Source: Photorhabdus thracensis (GTDB lineage Bacteria > Pseudomonadota > Gammaproteobacteria > Enterobacterales > Enterobacteriaceae). Taken from it: 64,000 nt of DNA. A program made the position numbers and the translations under genes. Below the pieces are notes generated by a model. That model was not told the DNA's origin. It did no database searches and saw nothing but the letters and a program-made list of their open reading frames with translations. Location of the stretch: positions 682,001-746,000 of the forward strand of contig NZ_CP011104.1 in assembly GCF_001010285.1 (NCBI RefSeq), given 5' to 3'. Numbering within the stretch: position 1 is the stretch's first letter; the number at the start of each line of letters is the position of its first letter. This document shows, piece by piece, positions 1-9,300 of the stretch.

Positions 1-873
1 TGAGCGAAATAAACTCCATCGTTGCATCAAATAACCACCATATAATGCACCGACGATAGTTGCGGCTAATCCCAGTGTTTTGTTGATCATACCGACTTCA
101 CCAGCATCAAAACCAATACCACGGATGAGAAATGGGGTGCTGAGACTGGCAGCAAAGGCATCGCCTATTTTATACATGACAATTAATAGCAGTATCAGCC
201 ACGCATTATTACGACTGAAAAAATCAGCTAATGGTTCTATTGCGGCCTGCTGAAGTGTTTTGGGTGGAGGTGCGTTAATTTTGGGCTCTTTGGCTCTTAA
301 CGTTGCATAGACGCCAATCAGCATCAATCCAGCCATCAACCAATATGTGTGTTGCCAGCCTATATAGCGGTCTGCGATCCATAATGCTAACCCGCCTGAA
401 ACTAACATTGCCAACCGGTAACCAAGTACCGAAACAGCCGCGCCTACGCCCCGTTCTTCGCTATTGAGTAAATCTGTTTTATAAGCATCAAAGACGATAT
501 CTTGTGACGCAGAACAGAAAGCGACGGCGACTGCCAGTGCTGCCAGCCACCATAAATGTTGAGATGGCTGGAGAAAACCCATTGCAGCAATACTGGCTAT
601 CAGTAATAACTGTGTAACAAGCAGCCAACCACGGCGGCGCCCAAGGAAAGAAGGGGTAAAGCGGTCCATAAAAGGGGACCAAAGAAATTTGAAAACATAT
701 GCCTGGCCGACAAGGGAAAAGAAGCCAATAGTTTTAAGATCGACGTTTTCAACGGTCATCCACGCTTGCAGGGTGCCGGCAGTCAGTGCGAGAGGTAAAC
801 CAGAAGCAAAGCCAAGTAAAAGCAGGATACGTGAGTTATGTTGAGTAAAAACAGTGAGATAACGATAATACAT
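1..873 (-). CDS. ampG: Muropeptide permease AmpG, N-terminal part (cut by window edge)
   Basis: Inner-membrane MFS permease that imports GlcNAc-anhydromuropeptides for cell-wall recycling and, in species that have ampC, sets beta-lactamase induction. The frame opens with MYYRYLTVFTQH after an AGGAGGC-like Shine-Dalgarno and stays open for 291 codons to position 1. The family is about 490 residues, so the C-terminal 40% lies outside the window. Visible are the early membrane helices, the loop with FLWSPFMDRFTP and the stretch SASQDIVFDAYKTD that is typical of AmpG. It is followed by yajG in the opposite direction to bolA, as in E. coli. Identification is by recognition of the sequence and by synteny. 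Confidence 0.95.
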   Translation of the reverse strand, partial: MYYRYLTVFTQHNSRILLLLGFASGLPLALTAGTLQAWMTVENVDLKTIGFFSLVGQAYVFKFLWSPFMDRFTPSFLGRRRGWLLVTQLLLIASIAAMGFLQPSQHLWWLAALAVAVAFCSASQDIVFDAYKTDLLNSEERGVGAAVSVLGYRLAMLVSGGLALWIADRYIGWQHTYWLMAGLMLIGVYATLRAKEPKINAPPPKTLQQAAIEPLADFFSRNNAWLILLLIVMYKIGDAFAASLSTPFLIRGIGFDAGEVGMINKTLGLAATIVGALYGGYLMQRWSLFRS

Positions 874-925
874 GAGCCTCCCAAAACTCTGTCCTTGGCG
901 GACAGAGTAAGTAATTAATCCTTAA

Positions 926-1504
926 TTAGCGGGCATTTTGTTTGATGAAATTACTCACGGAAGGATCCTGAGCCATATCTGCGATGACTTCAGATAGTAC
1001 AGTATTTACCGCATCAGCAATTTTCTCATTGGTTGCTCCGAGAGGGCCTTGCACATTGTAGCTAGTGCGATAGTTTTTAACTTGTTTACTTCCGTTTTGC
1101 GCTGCACTGATGATGGAAATATCGGCTTTTGTTGAAATATTATGACGTAAGCTGCCTTCTTTAACATCTGCATACAGGTTGTTCACAATAATTTGCAAAT
1201 TAGCATTGGCTGGAGAGCCAATCATATAACCACGGGCAGCCATCTGTTTTTCCAGGATTTCCTGGAGTAGAAAACGCAGATCACGGGACGGTTTCAGTAT
1301 TTCCAGTTTTGCATTGCGGTTAACTTGAGCGAGTGTCTGAGATTGGCGATTGTCGGCACCACTGATGCTGATGGTAATAGCCCCCATAGTTGGGTCTGCT
1401 GTTGGCAGCGTAATTTTAGGTTCGATAGTCAGGGTATTGCTGGGAGCAGCACAACCAGCAAGAAGAAAAAGGGCTATAAGCGGGAATAATATTCTTTTCA
1501 ACAT
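926..1504 (-). CDS. yajG: Lipoprotein YajG
   Basis: A 192-residue predicted lipoprotein. The start MLKRILFPLIALFLLAGC contains a signal peptide and a lipobox (LAGC) with the lipidated cysteine at residue 18. The rest is soluble, with no membrane segment, and matches the YajG family of unknown function. It lies upstream of ampG on the same strand with a 52-base gap, the usual enterobacterial arrangement, so the two are probably co-transcribed. Its role is not established in the family. Length and position agree with E. coli YajG. Confidence 0.92.
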   Translation of the reverse strand: MLKRILFPLIALFLLAGCAAPSNTLTIEPKITLPTADPTMGAITISISGADNRQSQTLAQVNRNAKLEILKPSRDLRFLLQEILEKQMAARGYMIGSPANANLQIIVNNLYADVKEGSLRHNISTKADISIISAAQNGSKQVKNYRTSYNVQGPLGATNEKIADAVNTVLSEVIADMAQDPSVSNFIKQNAR

Positions 1505-1754
1505 GTTGATTTTCTCATCAGTGATAAGGATGTCCAGTAATACTTATCAATTTAATAAGCATAAACTACGCCAATAATAGCACTGCCTTTGATCATGGCA
1601 TATCCCTGATGAGGTAAACGTGTATAAAAACCTTTTGATGTGGGGTTTGATTAAAAGATATTTTAATACGCTGGTGCTATAACTCATGAAGAATAGACTA
1701 AAATCATTGATATGGTTGGCAGTACGATTGCTATGTAGTGTAAGGAGAATGATT

Positions 1755-2066
1755 ATGGTGTACCAGGATATAGAAGAGAAATTACAGGCTGCATTTAACC
1801 CCTCATATCTTGAGGTTATTGATGAAAGTTATCGTCATAATGTACCTGTAGGTTCTGAAAGCCATTTTAAGGTTGTAATCATCAGTAATAAATTTGTTGG
1901 TGAACGTATGCTGAATCGCCATCGTTCTGTTTACGGTACATTATCGGCAGAACTGGCCGCAGGTGTTCATGCTTTGGCGTTGCATACCTATACCGAAAAA
2001 GAGTGGAATGAATTGCAGGATACTGTTTTAGCTTCACCGGCTTGTCGGGGTGGTAATGTGGCCTGA
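1755..2066 (+). CDS. bolA: BolA transcriptional regulator / glutaredoxin partner
   Basis: A 104-residue BolA protein: a morphogene regulator that responds to stress and stationary phase, and a family that binds Fe-S clusters together with monothiol glutaredoxins. Visible are the BolA core motifs [26 protein letters not shown] and the helix [13 protein letters not shown] with its conserved histidines. An upstream in-frame ATG at 1686 would add 23 residues absent from the family. The ATG at 1755 sits 7 bases after a TAAGGAG sequence at 1741-1747, whereas the ATG at 1749 is too close to it. The gene stands alone before tig and is closed by a terminator at 2124. Confidence 0.95.
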   Translation: MVYQDIEEKLQAAFNPSYLEVIDESYRHNVPVGSESHFKVVIISNKFVGERMLNRHRSVYGTLSAELAAGVHALALHTYTEKEWNELQDTVLASPACRGGNVA

Positions 2067-2123
2067 GTACTTAATTGGGGCATTCTCCTGAAATTGCGAT
2101 ATTAAAATAGAATGAACCCGATT

Positions 2124-2145
2124 AACGGCCTTTGGGCCGTTTTTG
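2124..2145 (+). terminator. Rho-independent terminator after bolA
   Basis: A perfect 7-bp stem AACGGCC / GGCCGTT with a TTTG loop is followed by a T-rich run. It lies about 60 bases after the bolA stop codon and before the tig promoter. Confidence 0.8.
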
Positions 2146-2241
2146 CGTTTTGTATGTGACACATTTTGAACGCAATCCTGATAGCTAAGAAATTGTTGTT
2201 GCATGGAATTGATGAATACCTCGGGCTTTTGTTAGCAATTC

Positions 2242-2270
2242 TCGACTCACACCGTCTGCATCGCTATAAT
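2242..2270 (+). promoter_or_regulatory. Likely sigma-70 promoter of tig
   Basis: A TATAAT -10 box at 2265-2270 is preceded, at the ideal 17-base spacing, by TCGACT, which matches 4 of 6 bases of the -35 consensus. It would start a transcript with a leader of about 165 bases before tig. The rest of the 376-base interval between bolA and tig holds the bolA terminator and no open frame that I can support. Confidence 0.55.
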
Positions 2271-2442
2271 GTCGCGTCTAATTTTTAGAATGGTTTCGGG
2301 ATGCTTCTGACATCAGGGATTCTCGGTTTTTAAATGCGACCGCCCCGGTTCTTAGAGAGTGTTGCGATTGGCACATAGAACATCTGCCGGTTGTACGGTC
2401 TCTGGAGTTGACCGAGCACTATGATTTTTTTGAGGTAAAAAG

Positions 2443-3747
2443 ATGCAAGTTTCTGTTGAAACCACTCAAGGCCTTGGGCGTCGTGTGACAATCACCGTTC
2501 CTGCTGCCGATGTTGAAAAGGCAGTTAGCAGTGAGTTGGTCAATGTAGCAAAAAAAGTTCGTATTGATGGTTTCCGTAAAGGCAAAGTGCCTATGAACAT
2601 CGTTAAACAACGTTATGGTGCTTCTGTTATTCAGGATGTTCTGGGTGATCTGATGCAACGTAACTTTATTAATGCAATCATCGAACAAAAAATCAATCCA
2701 GCGGGTGCGCCAAGCTATGCGCCAGAGCAGTTCAAAGACGATGAAGATTTCACTTATTCTGTAGAATTTGAAGTGTATCCGGAAGTTGAGCTGAAAGACC
2801 TGGAAGCTATTGAAGTTGAAAAACCCGTTGTTGAAGTAAAAGACGAAGATGTTGATGCAATGTTGGAAACATTGCGTAAGCAGCAGGCTGACTGGAAAGA
2901 AACCGAAGAAGCTGTTAGTGCGGAAGATCGTGTGACTGTTGACTTCAACGGTTCTGTTGATGGTGAAGAGTTTGAAGGCGGCAAAGCTTCTGATTTTGTT
3001 CTGGCTATGGGGCAGGGTCGTATGATCCCAGGTTTCGAAGAGGGCATTGTTGGTCATAAAACGGGTGAAGAGTTCATTATTGATGTGAACTTCCCAGAAG
3101 ATTATCATGCTGAAAATCTGAAAGGTAAAGCAGCTAAGTTTGCGATCACTTTGAAAAAAGTGGAACAGCGTGAATTACCGGAGTTAACTGAAGAATTCAT
3201 CAAACGTTTCGGTATTGCTGATGGCACTGTTGACGGCCTGCGTGCAGAAGTACGTAAGAATATGGAACGTGAACTGAAAAATGCAGTTCGTAACCGTATT
3301 AAATCCCAGGTTATCGATGGTTTAGTTAAAGCTAACGAAATCGAAGTTCCGGCTGCTGTTGTTGATGGCGAAATTGATGTTCTGCGCCGTCAATCTGTCC
3401 AGCGTTTTGGTGGCAATGAAAAACAAGCGTTGGAATTGCCTCGTGAACTGTTTGAAGAACAAGCTAAACGTCGCGTTGTTGTTGGCTTGTTATTAGGTGA
3501 AGTTATCAGTAGCAATGAACTGAAAGCTGACGAAGAGCGTGTTAAAGGACTGATTGAGGAAATGGCTTCTGCCTATGAAGATCCTCAGGAAGTGATCGAA
3601 TTCTATGGTAAAAACCAGGAATTGATGAGCAATGTTCGTAATATTGCTCTGGAAGAACAAGCTGTTGAAGTTCTTCTGGGTAAAGCAAAAGTTTCTGAAA
3701 AAGAAACAACTTTCAATGAGTTAATGAATCAGAATCAAATGGCGTAA
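2443..3747 (+). CDS. tig: Trigger factor, ribosome-bound chaperone and prolyl isomerase
   Basis: Trigger factor binds ribosomal protein L23 at the exit tunnel and shields nascent chains. The protein has 434 residues against 432 in E. coli. The N-terminal ribosome-binding domain carries the signature GFRKGKVP at residues 43-50. The FKBP-type PPIase domain occupies about 150-245 ([17 protein letters not shown], then [12 protein letters not shown]). A helical C-terminal chaperone domain follows. It is a stand-alone transcription unit with its own promoter and a strong terminator, ahead of clpPX. Codon use is biased towards highly expressed codons, as expected for this abundant protein. Confidence 0.98.
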   Translation: MQVSVETTQGLGRRVTITVPAADVEKAVSSELVNVAKKVRIDGFRKGKVPMNIVKQRYGASVIQDVLGDLMQRNFINAIIEQKINPAGAPSYAPEQFKDDEDFTYSVEFEVYPEVELKDLEAIEVEKPVVEVKDEDVDAMLETLRKQQADWKETEEAVSAEDRVTVDFNGSVDGEEFEGGKASDFVLAMGQGRMIPGFEEGIVGHKTGEEFIIDVNFPEDYHAENLKGKAAKFAITLKKVEQRELPELTEEFIKRFGIADGTVDGLRAEVRKNMERELKNAVRNRIKSQVIDGLVKANEIEVPAAVVDGEIDVLRRQSVQRFGGNEKQALELPRELFEEQAKRRVVVGLLLGEVISSNELKADEERVKGLIEEMASAYEDPQEVIEFYGKNQELMSNVRNIALEEQAVEVLLGKAKVSEKETTFNELMNQNQMA

Positions 3748-3796
3748 GCTTTAGCTTCGCTTGAGATAACGAATTTATCATCTCTGTGAAACTGAA

Positions 3797-3823
3797 CCCG
3801 CAGATTTATCTGCGGGTTTTTTT
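3797..3823 (+). terminator. Rho-independent terminator after tig
   Basis: A 9-bp stem CCCGCAGAT / ATCTGCGGG with a two-base loop is followed by seven T residues, 50 bases after the tig stop codon. Confidence 0.92.
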
Positions 3824-3844
3824 ATGAATAAAGGCAAAATTTTT

Positions 3845-3872
3845 CTTGAAAAAAGTGGGTTTAACCCCAGAT
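3845..3872 (+). promoter_or_regulatory. Sigma-32 heat-shock promoter of clpPX
   Basis: CTTGAAA at 3845-3851 and CCCCAGAT at 3865-3872 are separated by 13 bases. The sigma-32 consensus is CTTGAAA, 13-15 bases, CCCCATNT, so only one position of the -10 element deviates. It lies about 150 bases upstream of clpP, which is a sigma-32 regulon member in E. coli. Confidence 0.7.
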
Positions 3873-4019
3873 CCTTTTTTACATTATGTATATGATTGCA
3901 AAATTTTTCAGGGGTAATCCTCCTTTGATTGATTAACTTTTGAATCATGGTCATCATCGCTTATCTCAAGTAGAATCGGTTATGAATGGCACCAACATGA
4001 ATTCTATTAGGAGACGGAA

Positions 4020-4643
4020 ATGTCATATAGCGACAAGCGGGATCAATATGTGCCTCATATGGCTTTGGTGCCGATGGTAATTGAACAGACTGCACGTGGA
4101 GAGCGTTCGTTCGATATCTATTCACGCCTGTTAAAAGAACGTATTATTTTTCTGACCGGTCAGGTTGAAGATCATATGGCAAACCTGATTGTGGCCCAAA
4201 TGTTGTTCCTTGAGGCAGAGAATCCGGAAAAAGATATTTTCTTATATATTAATTCACCAGGTGGTGTGATTACTGCGGGCATGTCCATTTATGACACGAT
4301 GCAGTTTATTAAACCGGATGTTAGCACCATTTGTATGGGGCAGGCATGTTCAATGGGGGCATTCTTGCTGACTGCCGGCGCAGAAGGAAAACGTATCTGT
4401 CTACCAAATTCCCGGGTCATGATCCATCAACCATTAGGTGGTTTCCAAGGGCAGGCTACGGATATTGAGATCCATGCTCAGGAAATACTTAAAGTTAAAG
4501 CGCGTATGAATGATTTGATGGCAAAACATACGGGAAGAACCCTTGAAGAAATTGAGAAAGATACAGAACGTGATCGTTTCTTGTCAGCAAGTGAAGCTGT
4601 AGAGTATGGGTTGGTTGATAAGATTTTCACCCATCGCGATTAA
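4020..4643 (+). CDS. clpP: ATP-dependent Clp protease proteolytic subunit
   Basis: Serine peptidase that forms the two-ring chamber used by ClpX and ClpA. The protein has 207 residues, the E. coli length. The catalytic triad is complete: Ser111 in GQACSMGAF, His136 in MIHQPLGG and Asp185 in DTERDRF. The first 14 residues look like the autocleaved propeptide (processing after HM before ALVPMVIEQ). The start at 4020 follows TTAGGAGACGGAA. It is upstream of clpX in the same direction, with a 137-base gap. A sigma-32 promoter lies upstream. Confidence 0.99.
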   Translation: MSYSDKRDQYVPHMALVPMVIEQTARGERSFDIYSRLLKERIIFLTGQVEDHMANLIVAQMLFLEAENPEKDIFLYINSPGGVITAGMSIYDTMQFIKPDVSTICMGQACSMGAFLLTAGAEGKRICLPNSRVMIHQPLGGFQGQATDIEIHAQEILKVKARMNDLMAKHTGRTLEEIEKDTERDRFLSASEAVEYGLVDKIFTHRD

Positions 4644-4677
4644 TTTATTATTCCCGGAAGCTATAATATAAATATTC

Positions 4678-4697
4678 GCCTTACCATTTGGTAAGGC
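4678..4697 (+). other. Hairpin between clpP and clpX
   Basis: A perfect 9-bp inverted repeat GCCTTACCA / TGGTAAGGC with a two-base loop. No T-run follows, so it is more likely an mRNA stability or partial attenuation element between the two cistrons than a full terminator. Its function is an inference. Confidence 0.45.
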
Positions 4698-4780
4698 TAT
4701 GCCGTTCGGGGTAATAGCAGAGTTTCCTGCTTTGCCAGATGAATCTGGGGTGGCAGTTGATTAAAGTGAGGTTGTGACTG

Positions 4781-6052
4781 ATGACAGATAAGCGCAAAGA
4801 CGGTTCAGGAAAGCTGCTGTATTGCTCTTTCTGCGGGAAAAGCCAACATGAAGTGCGGAAATTGATTGCTGGCCCGTCAGTGTATATCTGCGATGAATGT
4901 GTGGATTTATGTAACGACATCATTCGCGAAGAAATTAAAGAGCTTGTACCACATCGTGAGCGTAGTGCATTACCAACTCCTCATGAAATTCGTCAGCATC
5001 TGGATGATTATGTTATCGGCCAGGAAACGGCGAAAAAAGTGTTAGCAGTTGCTGTTTATAATCACTATAAGCGGTTACGTAATGGCGATACCAGTAACAG
5101 TGTTGAATTAGGTAAAAGTAATATTCTGCTTATTGGGCCAACAGGGAGTGGTAAGACACTGCTGGCTGAAACACTGGCCCGTTATCTTGACGTTCCCTTT
5201 ACTATGGCAGATGCGACTACGCTGACCGAAGCGGGATATGTGGGCGAAGATGTAGAAAACATTATTCAGAAGTTATTGCAAAAATGTGACTACGATGTGC
5301 AGAAAGCTCAACGCGGTATTGTTTACATTGATGAAATTGACAAAATTTCACGTAAATCTGATAACCCGTCAATTACCCGGGATGTTTCAGGGGAAGGTGT
5401 ACAGCAAGCGCTGCTGAAATTGATTGAAGGTACAATTGCGGCGGTTCCTCCTCAGGGCGGACGTAAACATCCACAGCAGGAGTTTTTACAGGTAGATACC
5501 TCTAAAATCTTATTTATTTGTGGTGGGGCGTTTGCCGGTCTGGATAAAGTGATTAGCCAGCGTCTGAATACCAGTACTGGTATTGGCTTTGGTGCGAAAG
5601 TCAAAGGTGAGTCAGAAAAAGCGACTGAAGGCGAATTGTTTGCACAGGCTGAACCAGAAGATCTAATCAAATTTGGTCTTATCCCTGAGTTTATTGGGCG
5701 GTTACCTGTTGTTGCCACGCTTACTGAACTGAGTGAAGAAGCGTTGATTCAGATTCTAAAAGAGCCTAAAAATGCGCTGACTAAGCAGTATCAGGCTCTA
5801 TTTAACCTTGAGGGTGTCGATCTGGAGTTCAGAAATGAAGCTCTGATCGCTATTGCTAAGAAAGCGGTGCTTCGTAAGACAGGGGCCCGTGGCCTGCGCT
5901 CTATTGTTGAAGGTGCATTGCTGAACACGATGTACGATTTGCCATCAATGGAAAATGTTGGGAAAGTTGTTGTAGATGAATCCGTTATCAATGGTCAATC
6001 TGCACCATTACTGATTTACAGCAAGCCGGATGCCCAGGTTTCTGGTGAATAA
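4781..6052 (+). CDS. clpX: ATP-dependent Clp protease ATP-binding subunit ClpX
   Basis: AAA+ unfoldase that delivers ssrA-tagged and other substrates to ClpP. It has 423 residues (E. coli 424). The N-terminal zinc domain has Cys15, Cys18, Cys37 and Cys40. The Walker A motif is GPTGSGKT, the Walker B region is [11 protein letters not shown], and the ClpP-docking loop is seen as GIGFG. A sensor-2 region GARGLRS is near the C-terminus. It lies 137 bases downstream of clpP and is followed by a terminator and then lon, as in E. coli. Confidence 0.99.
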   Translation: MTDKRKDGSGKLLYCSFCGKSQHEVRKLIAGPSVYICDECVDLCNDIIREEIKELVPHRERSALPTPHEIRQHLDDYVIGQETAKKVLAVAVYNHYKRLRNGDTSNSVELGKSNILLIGPTGSGKTLLAETLARYLDVPFTMADATTLTEAGYVGEDVENIIQKLLQKCDYDVQKAQRGIVYIDEIDKISRKSDNPSITRDVSGEGVQQALLKLIEGTIAAVPPQGGRKHPQQEFLQVDTSKILFICGGAFAGLDKVISQRLNTSTGIGFGAKVKGESEKATEGELFAQAEPEDLIKFGLIPEFIGRLPVVATLTELSEEALIQILKEPKNALTKQYQALFNLEGVDLEFRNEALIAIAKKAVLRKTGARGLRSIVEGALLNTMYDLPSMENVGKVVVDESVINGQSAPLLIYSKPDAQVSGE

Positions 6053-6096
6053 TTGAGGCCAGGACAGGGAATTCACTAAACGAGATATTATTGAAT

Positions 6097-6127
6097 AAAA
6101 TGAGGGGGTTGCCCTCATTTTATTTTT
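6097..6127 (+). terminator. Rho-independent terminator after clpX
   Basis: A 10-bp stem AAAATGAGGG / CCCTCATTTT with a five-base loop is followed by ATTTTT. It lies 45 bases after the clpX stop codon and ends the clpPX operon. Confidence 0.85.
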
Positions 6128-6143
6128 AATTAAAGTGCCATAC

Positions 6144-6172
6144 CATTGAATGTCAAATTCCTGTCCCCATAT
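6144..6172 (+). promoter_or_regulatory. Sigma-32 heat-shock promoter of lon
   Basis: CATTGAA at 6144-6150 and CCCCATAT at 6165-6172 are separated by 14 bases. The -10 element is a full match to the sigma-32 consensus CCCCATNT and the -35 element matches in five of seven positions. It is 90 bases upstream of lon, a classic heat-shock gene. Confidence 0.75.
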
Positions 6173-6261
6173 ATTTTATATTCTATGAAGTGAAACTCGT
6201 GAGAACCGTGTTTCACGAGATTCCTTAAAAACTGGCGAAAGCTAAACGAAGAGAGAGCTCT

Positions 6262-8616
6262 ATGAATCCTGAGCGTTCCGAACGCATAGAAATCCCTGTA
6301 TTGCCTCTGCGCGATGTGGTGGTTTACCCGCATATGGTGATCCCACTGTTTGTAGGGCGTGAAAAGTCTATTCACTGCCTGGAAGCAGCAATGGATCATG
6401 ACAAACAGATCATGTTGGTTGCGCAAAAAGAAGCTTCAACTGATGAGCCAGGGGTTAATGATCTTTTCTCCGTTGGTACATTAGCTTCTATTTTACAGAT
6501 GTTAAAACTGCCGGATGGCACCGTAAAAGTACTTGTTGAAGGGTTGAGACGTGCCCGTATTACGACTCTGACTGACAATGGTGAGCATTTTTCTGCTCAG
6601 GCTGAGTATCTTGATTCACCAATCGTTGATGAGCGTGAGCAGGAAGTTCTGATCAGAACGGCTATTAATCAGTTTGAAGGTTACATTAAGCTCAATAAAA
6701 AAATCCCGCCGGAGGTTTTGACCTCACTGCACAATATTGAAGATGTTGCTAAATTAGCTGATACAATTGCTGCTCATATGCCATTGAAACTCAGTGACAA
6801 ACAGACTGTTCTGGAAATGTCTGATGTTGTTGAGCGCCTTGAATATCTAATGGCAATGATGGAATCAGAAATTGATCTGTTACAGGTAGAAAAACGCATC
6901 CGTAATCGCGTGAAGAAACAAATGGAAAAAAGCCAGCGCGAGTATTACCTGAATGAACAGATGAAAGCGATTCAGAAAGAGCTGGGTGAAATGGATGATG
7001 CGCCTGATGAGTATGAGACTCTCAAGCGCAAAATTGAAGCGGCAAAAATGCCAAAAGAAGCCCATGAAAAAGCGGAAGCTGAATTACAAAAGCTGAAAAT
7101 GATGTCTCCTATGTCGGCGGAAGCGACGGTTGTCCGTAGCTACATTGATTGGATGGTACAGGTTCCGTGGGTTGTCCGCAGTAAAGTTAAAAAAGATTTG
7201 GTTAAAGCCCAGGAGACTCTGGATACTGACCATTATGGTTTGGAGCGCGTGAAAGAGCGTATCCTTGAGTATCTGGCAGTACAAAGCCGAATCAGTAAAA
7301 TTAAAGGGCCGATTTTATGTCTGGTTGGGCCTCCAGGGGTGGGTAAAACTTCTTTAGGCCAGTCTATCGCACGAGCAACCGGGCGGAAATATGTGCGTAT
7401 GGCATTGGGCGGAGTTCGTGATGAAGCGGAAATCCGTGGTCATCGCCGTACCTATATTGGTTCTATGCCGGGTAAATTGATTCAGAAAATGTCCAAAGTT
7501 GGGGTGAAAAATCCATTGTTCCTGTTGGATGAAATCGACAAGATGTCATCTGATATGCGTGGTGATCCAGCTTCTGCCTTATTGGAAGTTTTGGACCCGG
7601 AACAGAACGTGGCATTTAACGACCATTATCTGGAAGTCGATTATGATTTGTCAGATGTCATGTTTGTTGCAACATCCAACTCTATGAATATTCCGGCACC
7701 ATTGCTGGATCGTATGGAAATTATTCGTCTTTCCGGTTACACCGAAGATGAAAAACTAAATATTGCCAAACGTCATTTGCTGCCTAAGCAGATTGAGCGT
7801 AATGCCCTGAAAAAAGATGAATTAACTATTGATGACAGTGCCATTATTGGCATTATCCGTTATTACACCCGTGAAGCCGGAGTGCGTAGTTTAGAACGAG
7901 AAATTTCTAAATTGTGCCGTAAGACGGTGAAAACATTGCTCATGGATAAGAGCTTAAAACACATTGAGATCAATGCAAATAATCTGAAGGACTATCTGGG
8001 TGTTCAACGTGTGGATTATGGTCGTGCAGATACAGAGAACCGTATTGGTCAAGTCACAGGACTTGCATGGACCGAGGTTGGTGGTGATTTATTAACCATT
8101 GAAACTGCATGTGTTCCAGGGAAAGGTAAGCTGACCTATACCGGTTCATTAGGTGAGGTTATGCAGGAATCCATTCAGGCTGCATTGACCGTTGTTCGTG
8201 CCCGGGCTGATAAACTGGGTATCAACTCTGATTTCTATGAAAAGCGGGATATTCATGTCCACGTTCCAGAAGGCGCAACACCAAAAGATGGCCCAAGTGC
8301 AGGTATCGCTATGTGCACAGCATTGGTTTCTTGTCTAACAGGTAATCCAGTTCGGGCCGATGTTGCTATGACGGGTGAAATTACTCTGCGTGGTTTAGTT
8401 CTGCCAATCGGTGGTTTGAAAGAGAAACTATTGGCTGCGCATCGAGGTGGTATTAAAACAGTCTTGATTCCCGAAGAGAATAAACGTGATCTGGAAGAAA
8501 TTCCTCAGAACATTATTGCGGATCTACAGATCCATCCGGTTAAGCGTATTGAAGATGTTTTAGCTATTACATTGCAGGATCCTGCGTTTGGCGCGGAATT
8601 AGTGTCAGTTAAATAG
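6262..8616 (+). CDS. lon: ATP-dependent protease Lon (La)
   Basis: Cytoplasmic AAA+ serine protease that degrades misfolded and regulatory proteins. It is 784 residues, exactly the E. coli length. It contains an N-terminal substrate-binding domain (about 1-300, with a coiled-coil region), the AAA+ module with Walker A GPPGVGKT and Walker [11 protein letters not shown], and the protease domain with the catalytic dyad Ser679 (PKDGPSAG) and Lys722 ([10 protein letters not shown]). The start follows GAAGAGAGAGCTCT. It is monocistronic between two terminators, with a sigma-32 promoter upstream. Confidence 0.99.
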   Translation: MNPERSERIEIPVLPLRDVVVYPHMVIPLFVGREKSIHCLEAAMDHDKQIMLVAQKEASTDEPGVNDLFSVGTLASILQMLKLPDGTVKVLVEGLRRARITTLTDNGEHFSAQAEYLDSPIVDEREQEVLIRTAINQFEGYIKLNKKIPPEVLTSLHNIEDVAKLADTIAAHMPLKLSDKQTVLEMSDVVERLEYLMAMMESEIDLLQVEKRIRNRVKKQMEKSQREYYLNEQMKAIQKELGEMDDAPDEYETLKRKIEAAKMPKEAHEKAEAELQKLKMMSPMSAEATVVRSYIDWMVQVPWVVRSKVKKDLVKAQETLDTDHYGLERVKERILEYLAVQSRISKIKGPILCLVGPPGVGKTSLGQSIARATGRKYVRMALGGVRDEAEIRGHRRTYIGSMPGKLIQKMSKVGVKNPLFLLDEIDKMSSDMRGDPASALLEVLDPEQNVAFNDHYLEVDYDLSDVMFVATSNSMNIPAPLLDRMEIIRLSGYTEDEKLNIAKRHLLPKQIERNALKKDELTIDDSAIIGIIRYYTREAGVRSLEREISKLCRKTVKTLLMDKSLKHIEINANNLKDYLGVQRVDYGRADTENRIGQVTGLAWTEVGGDLLTIETACVPGKGKLTYTGSLGEVMQESIQAALTVVRARADKLGINSDFYEKRDIHVHVPEGATPKDGPSAGIAMCTALVSCLTGNPVRADVAMTGEITLRGLVLPIGGLKEKLLAAHRGGIKTVLIPEENKRDLEEIPQNIIADLQIHPVKRIEDVLAITLQDPAFGAELVSVK

Positions 8617-8660
8617 TATAAAAATAGTGAACGATCTCAAGAGCTATGGATGAAATATAG

Positions 8661-8695
8661 GCTGGTAAGTGAATTCAGGCTTACCAGCTTTTTTT
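8661..8695 (+). terminator. Rho-independent terminator after lon
   Basis: A 9-bp stem GCTGGTAAG / CTTACCAGC with a ten-base loop is followed by seven T residues. Confidence 0.92.
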
Positions 8696-8847
8696 GTATC
8701 GTTAACTTGGATGAATTGTCTAATAAATATTTTGCTGTTTTATGATTTCTTGCCAATACCGGAAAGGATTGATATAACGGCACTGCTATCGGGTTATCCG
8801 TTAGGATTCTGATGCGATAGTAAAATACTATATGGGGATGAATAAGA

Positions 8848-9123
8848 GTGAATAAATCACAACTGATCGACAAAATTGCTGCTGACTCTAATATTTCTAA
8901 AGCAGCTGCAGGGCGTGTAGTAGATGCATTCATTTCTTCTGTAACTGCTGCATTGAAAGATGGCGATGATGTTGCTCTGGTGGGATTCGGTACTTTTGCT
9001 GTTCGTGAACGTTCTGCACGTACTGGTCGTAACCCTCAAACAGGGAAAGAGCTCAAAATTGCTGCGGCTAAAGTACCTGCTTTCCGTCCAGGTAAGGGTT
9101 TGAAAGACGCGGTTAACGAGTAA
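8848..9123 (+). CDS. hupB: DNA-binding protein HU-beta
   Basis: Nucleoid-associated HU beta subunit, 91 residues (E. coli 90). The HU/IHF signature spans [18 protein letters not shown], with the minor-groove-intercalating RNP loop at residues 61-63. The start is GTG at 8848, as in E. coli hupB. The nearby ATG codons at 8832 and 8838 are in a frame that stops within seven codons, so they cannot be used. It lies between lon and ppiD with its own terminator. Confidence 0.98.
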   Translation: MNKSQLIDKIAADSNISKAAAGRVVDAFISSVTAALKDGDDVALVGFGTFAVRERSARTGRNPQTGKELKIAAAKVPAFRPGKGLKDAVNE

Positions 9124-9203
9124 CACAAACCAAATATTCTTTGTCGACGTCTGCTATATTGGTAAACATAGACTGACGAGACAGATTTGGTAAGCTAAAA
9201 TAG

Positions 9204-9235
9204 AAGCGCATCAATTGATTGGTGCGCTTTTTTTC
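9204..9235 (+). terminator. Rho-independent terminator after hupB
   Basis: The stem AAGCGCA / TGCGCTT encloses a 12-base loop and is followed by a seven-base T-run and then CTC. Confidence 0.9.
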
Positions 9236-9300
9236 TCTTAACGCTTGAATTAGCGTAATATAGCGTTTTCTATTTCACCAAAGCGGAGTTTTGCCTCTTT

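Noticed and set aside
2419-3108. Long minus-strand frame of 229 codons inside tig
   Set aside because: It is the antisense shadow of the tig coding region, rich in Phe, Asn and Leu, with no family resemblance; tig is certain.
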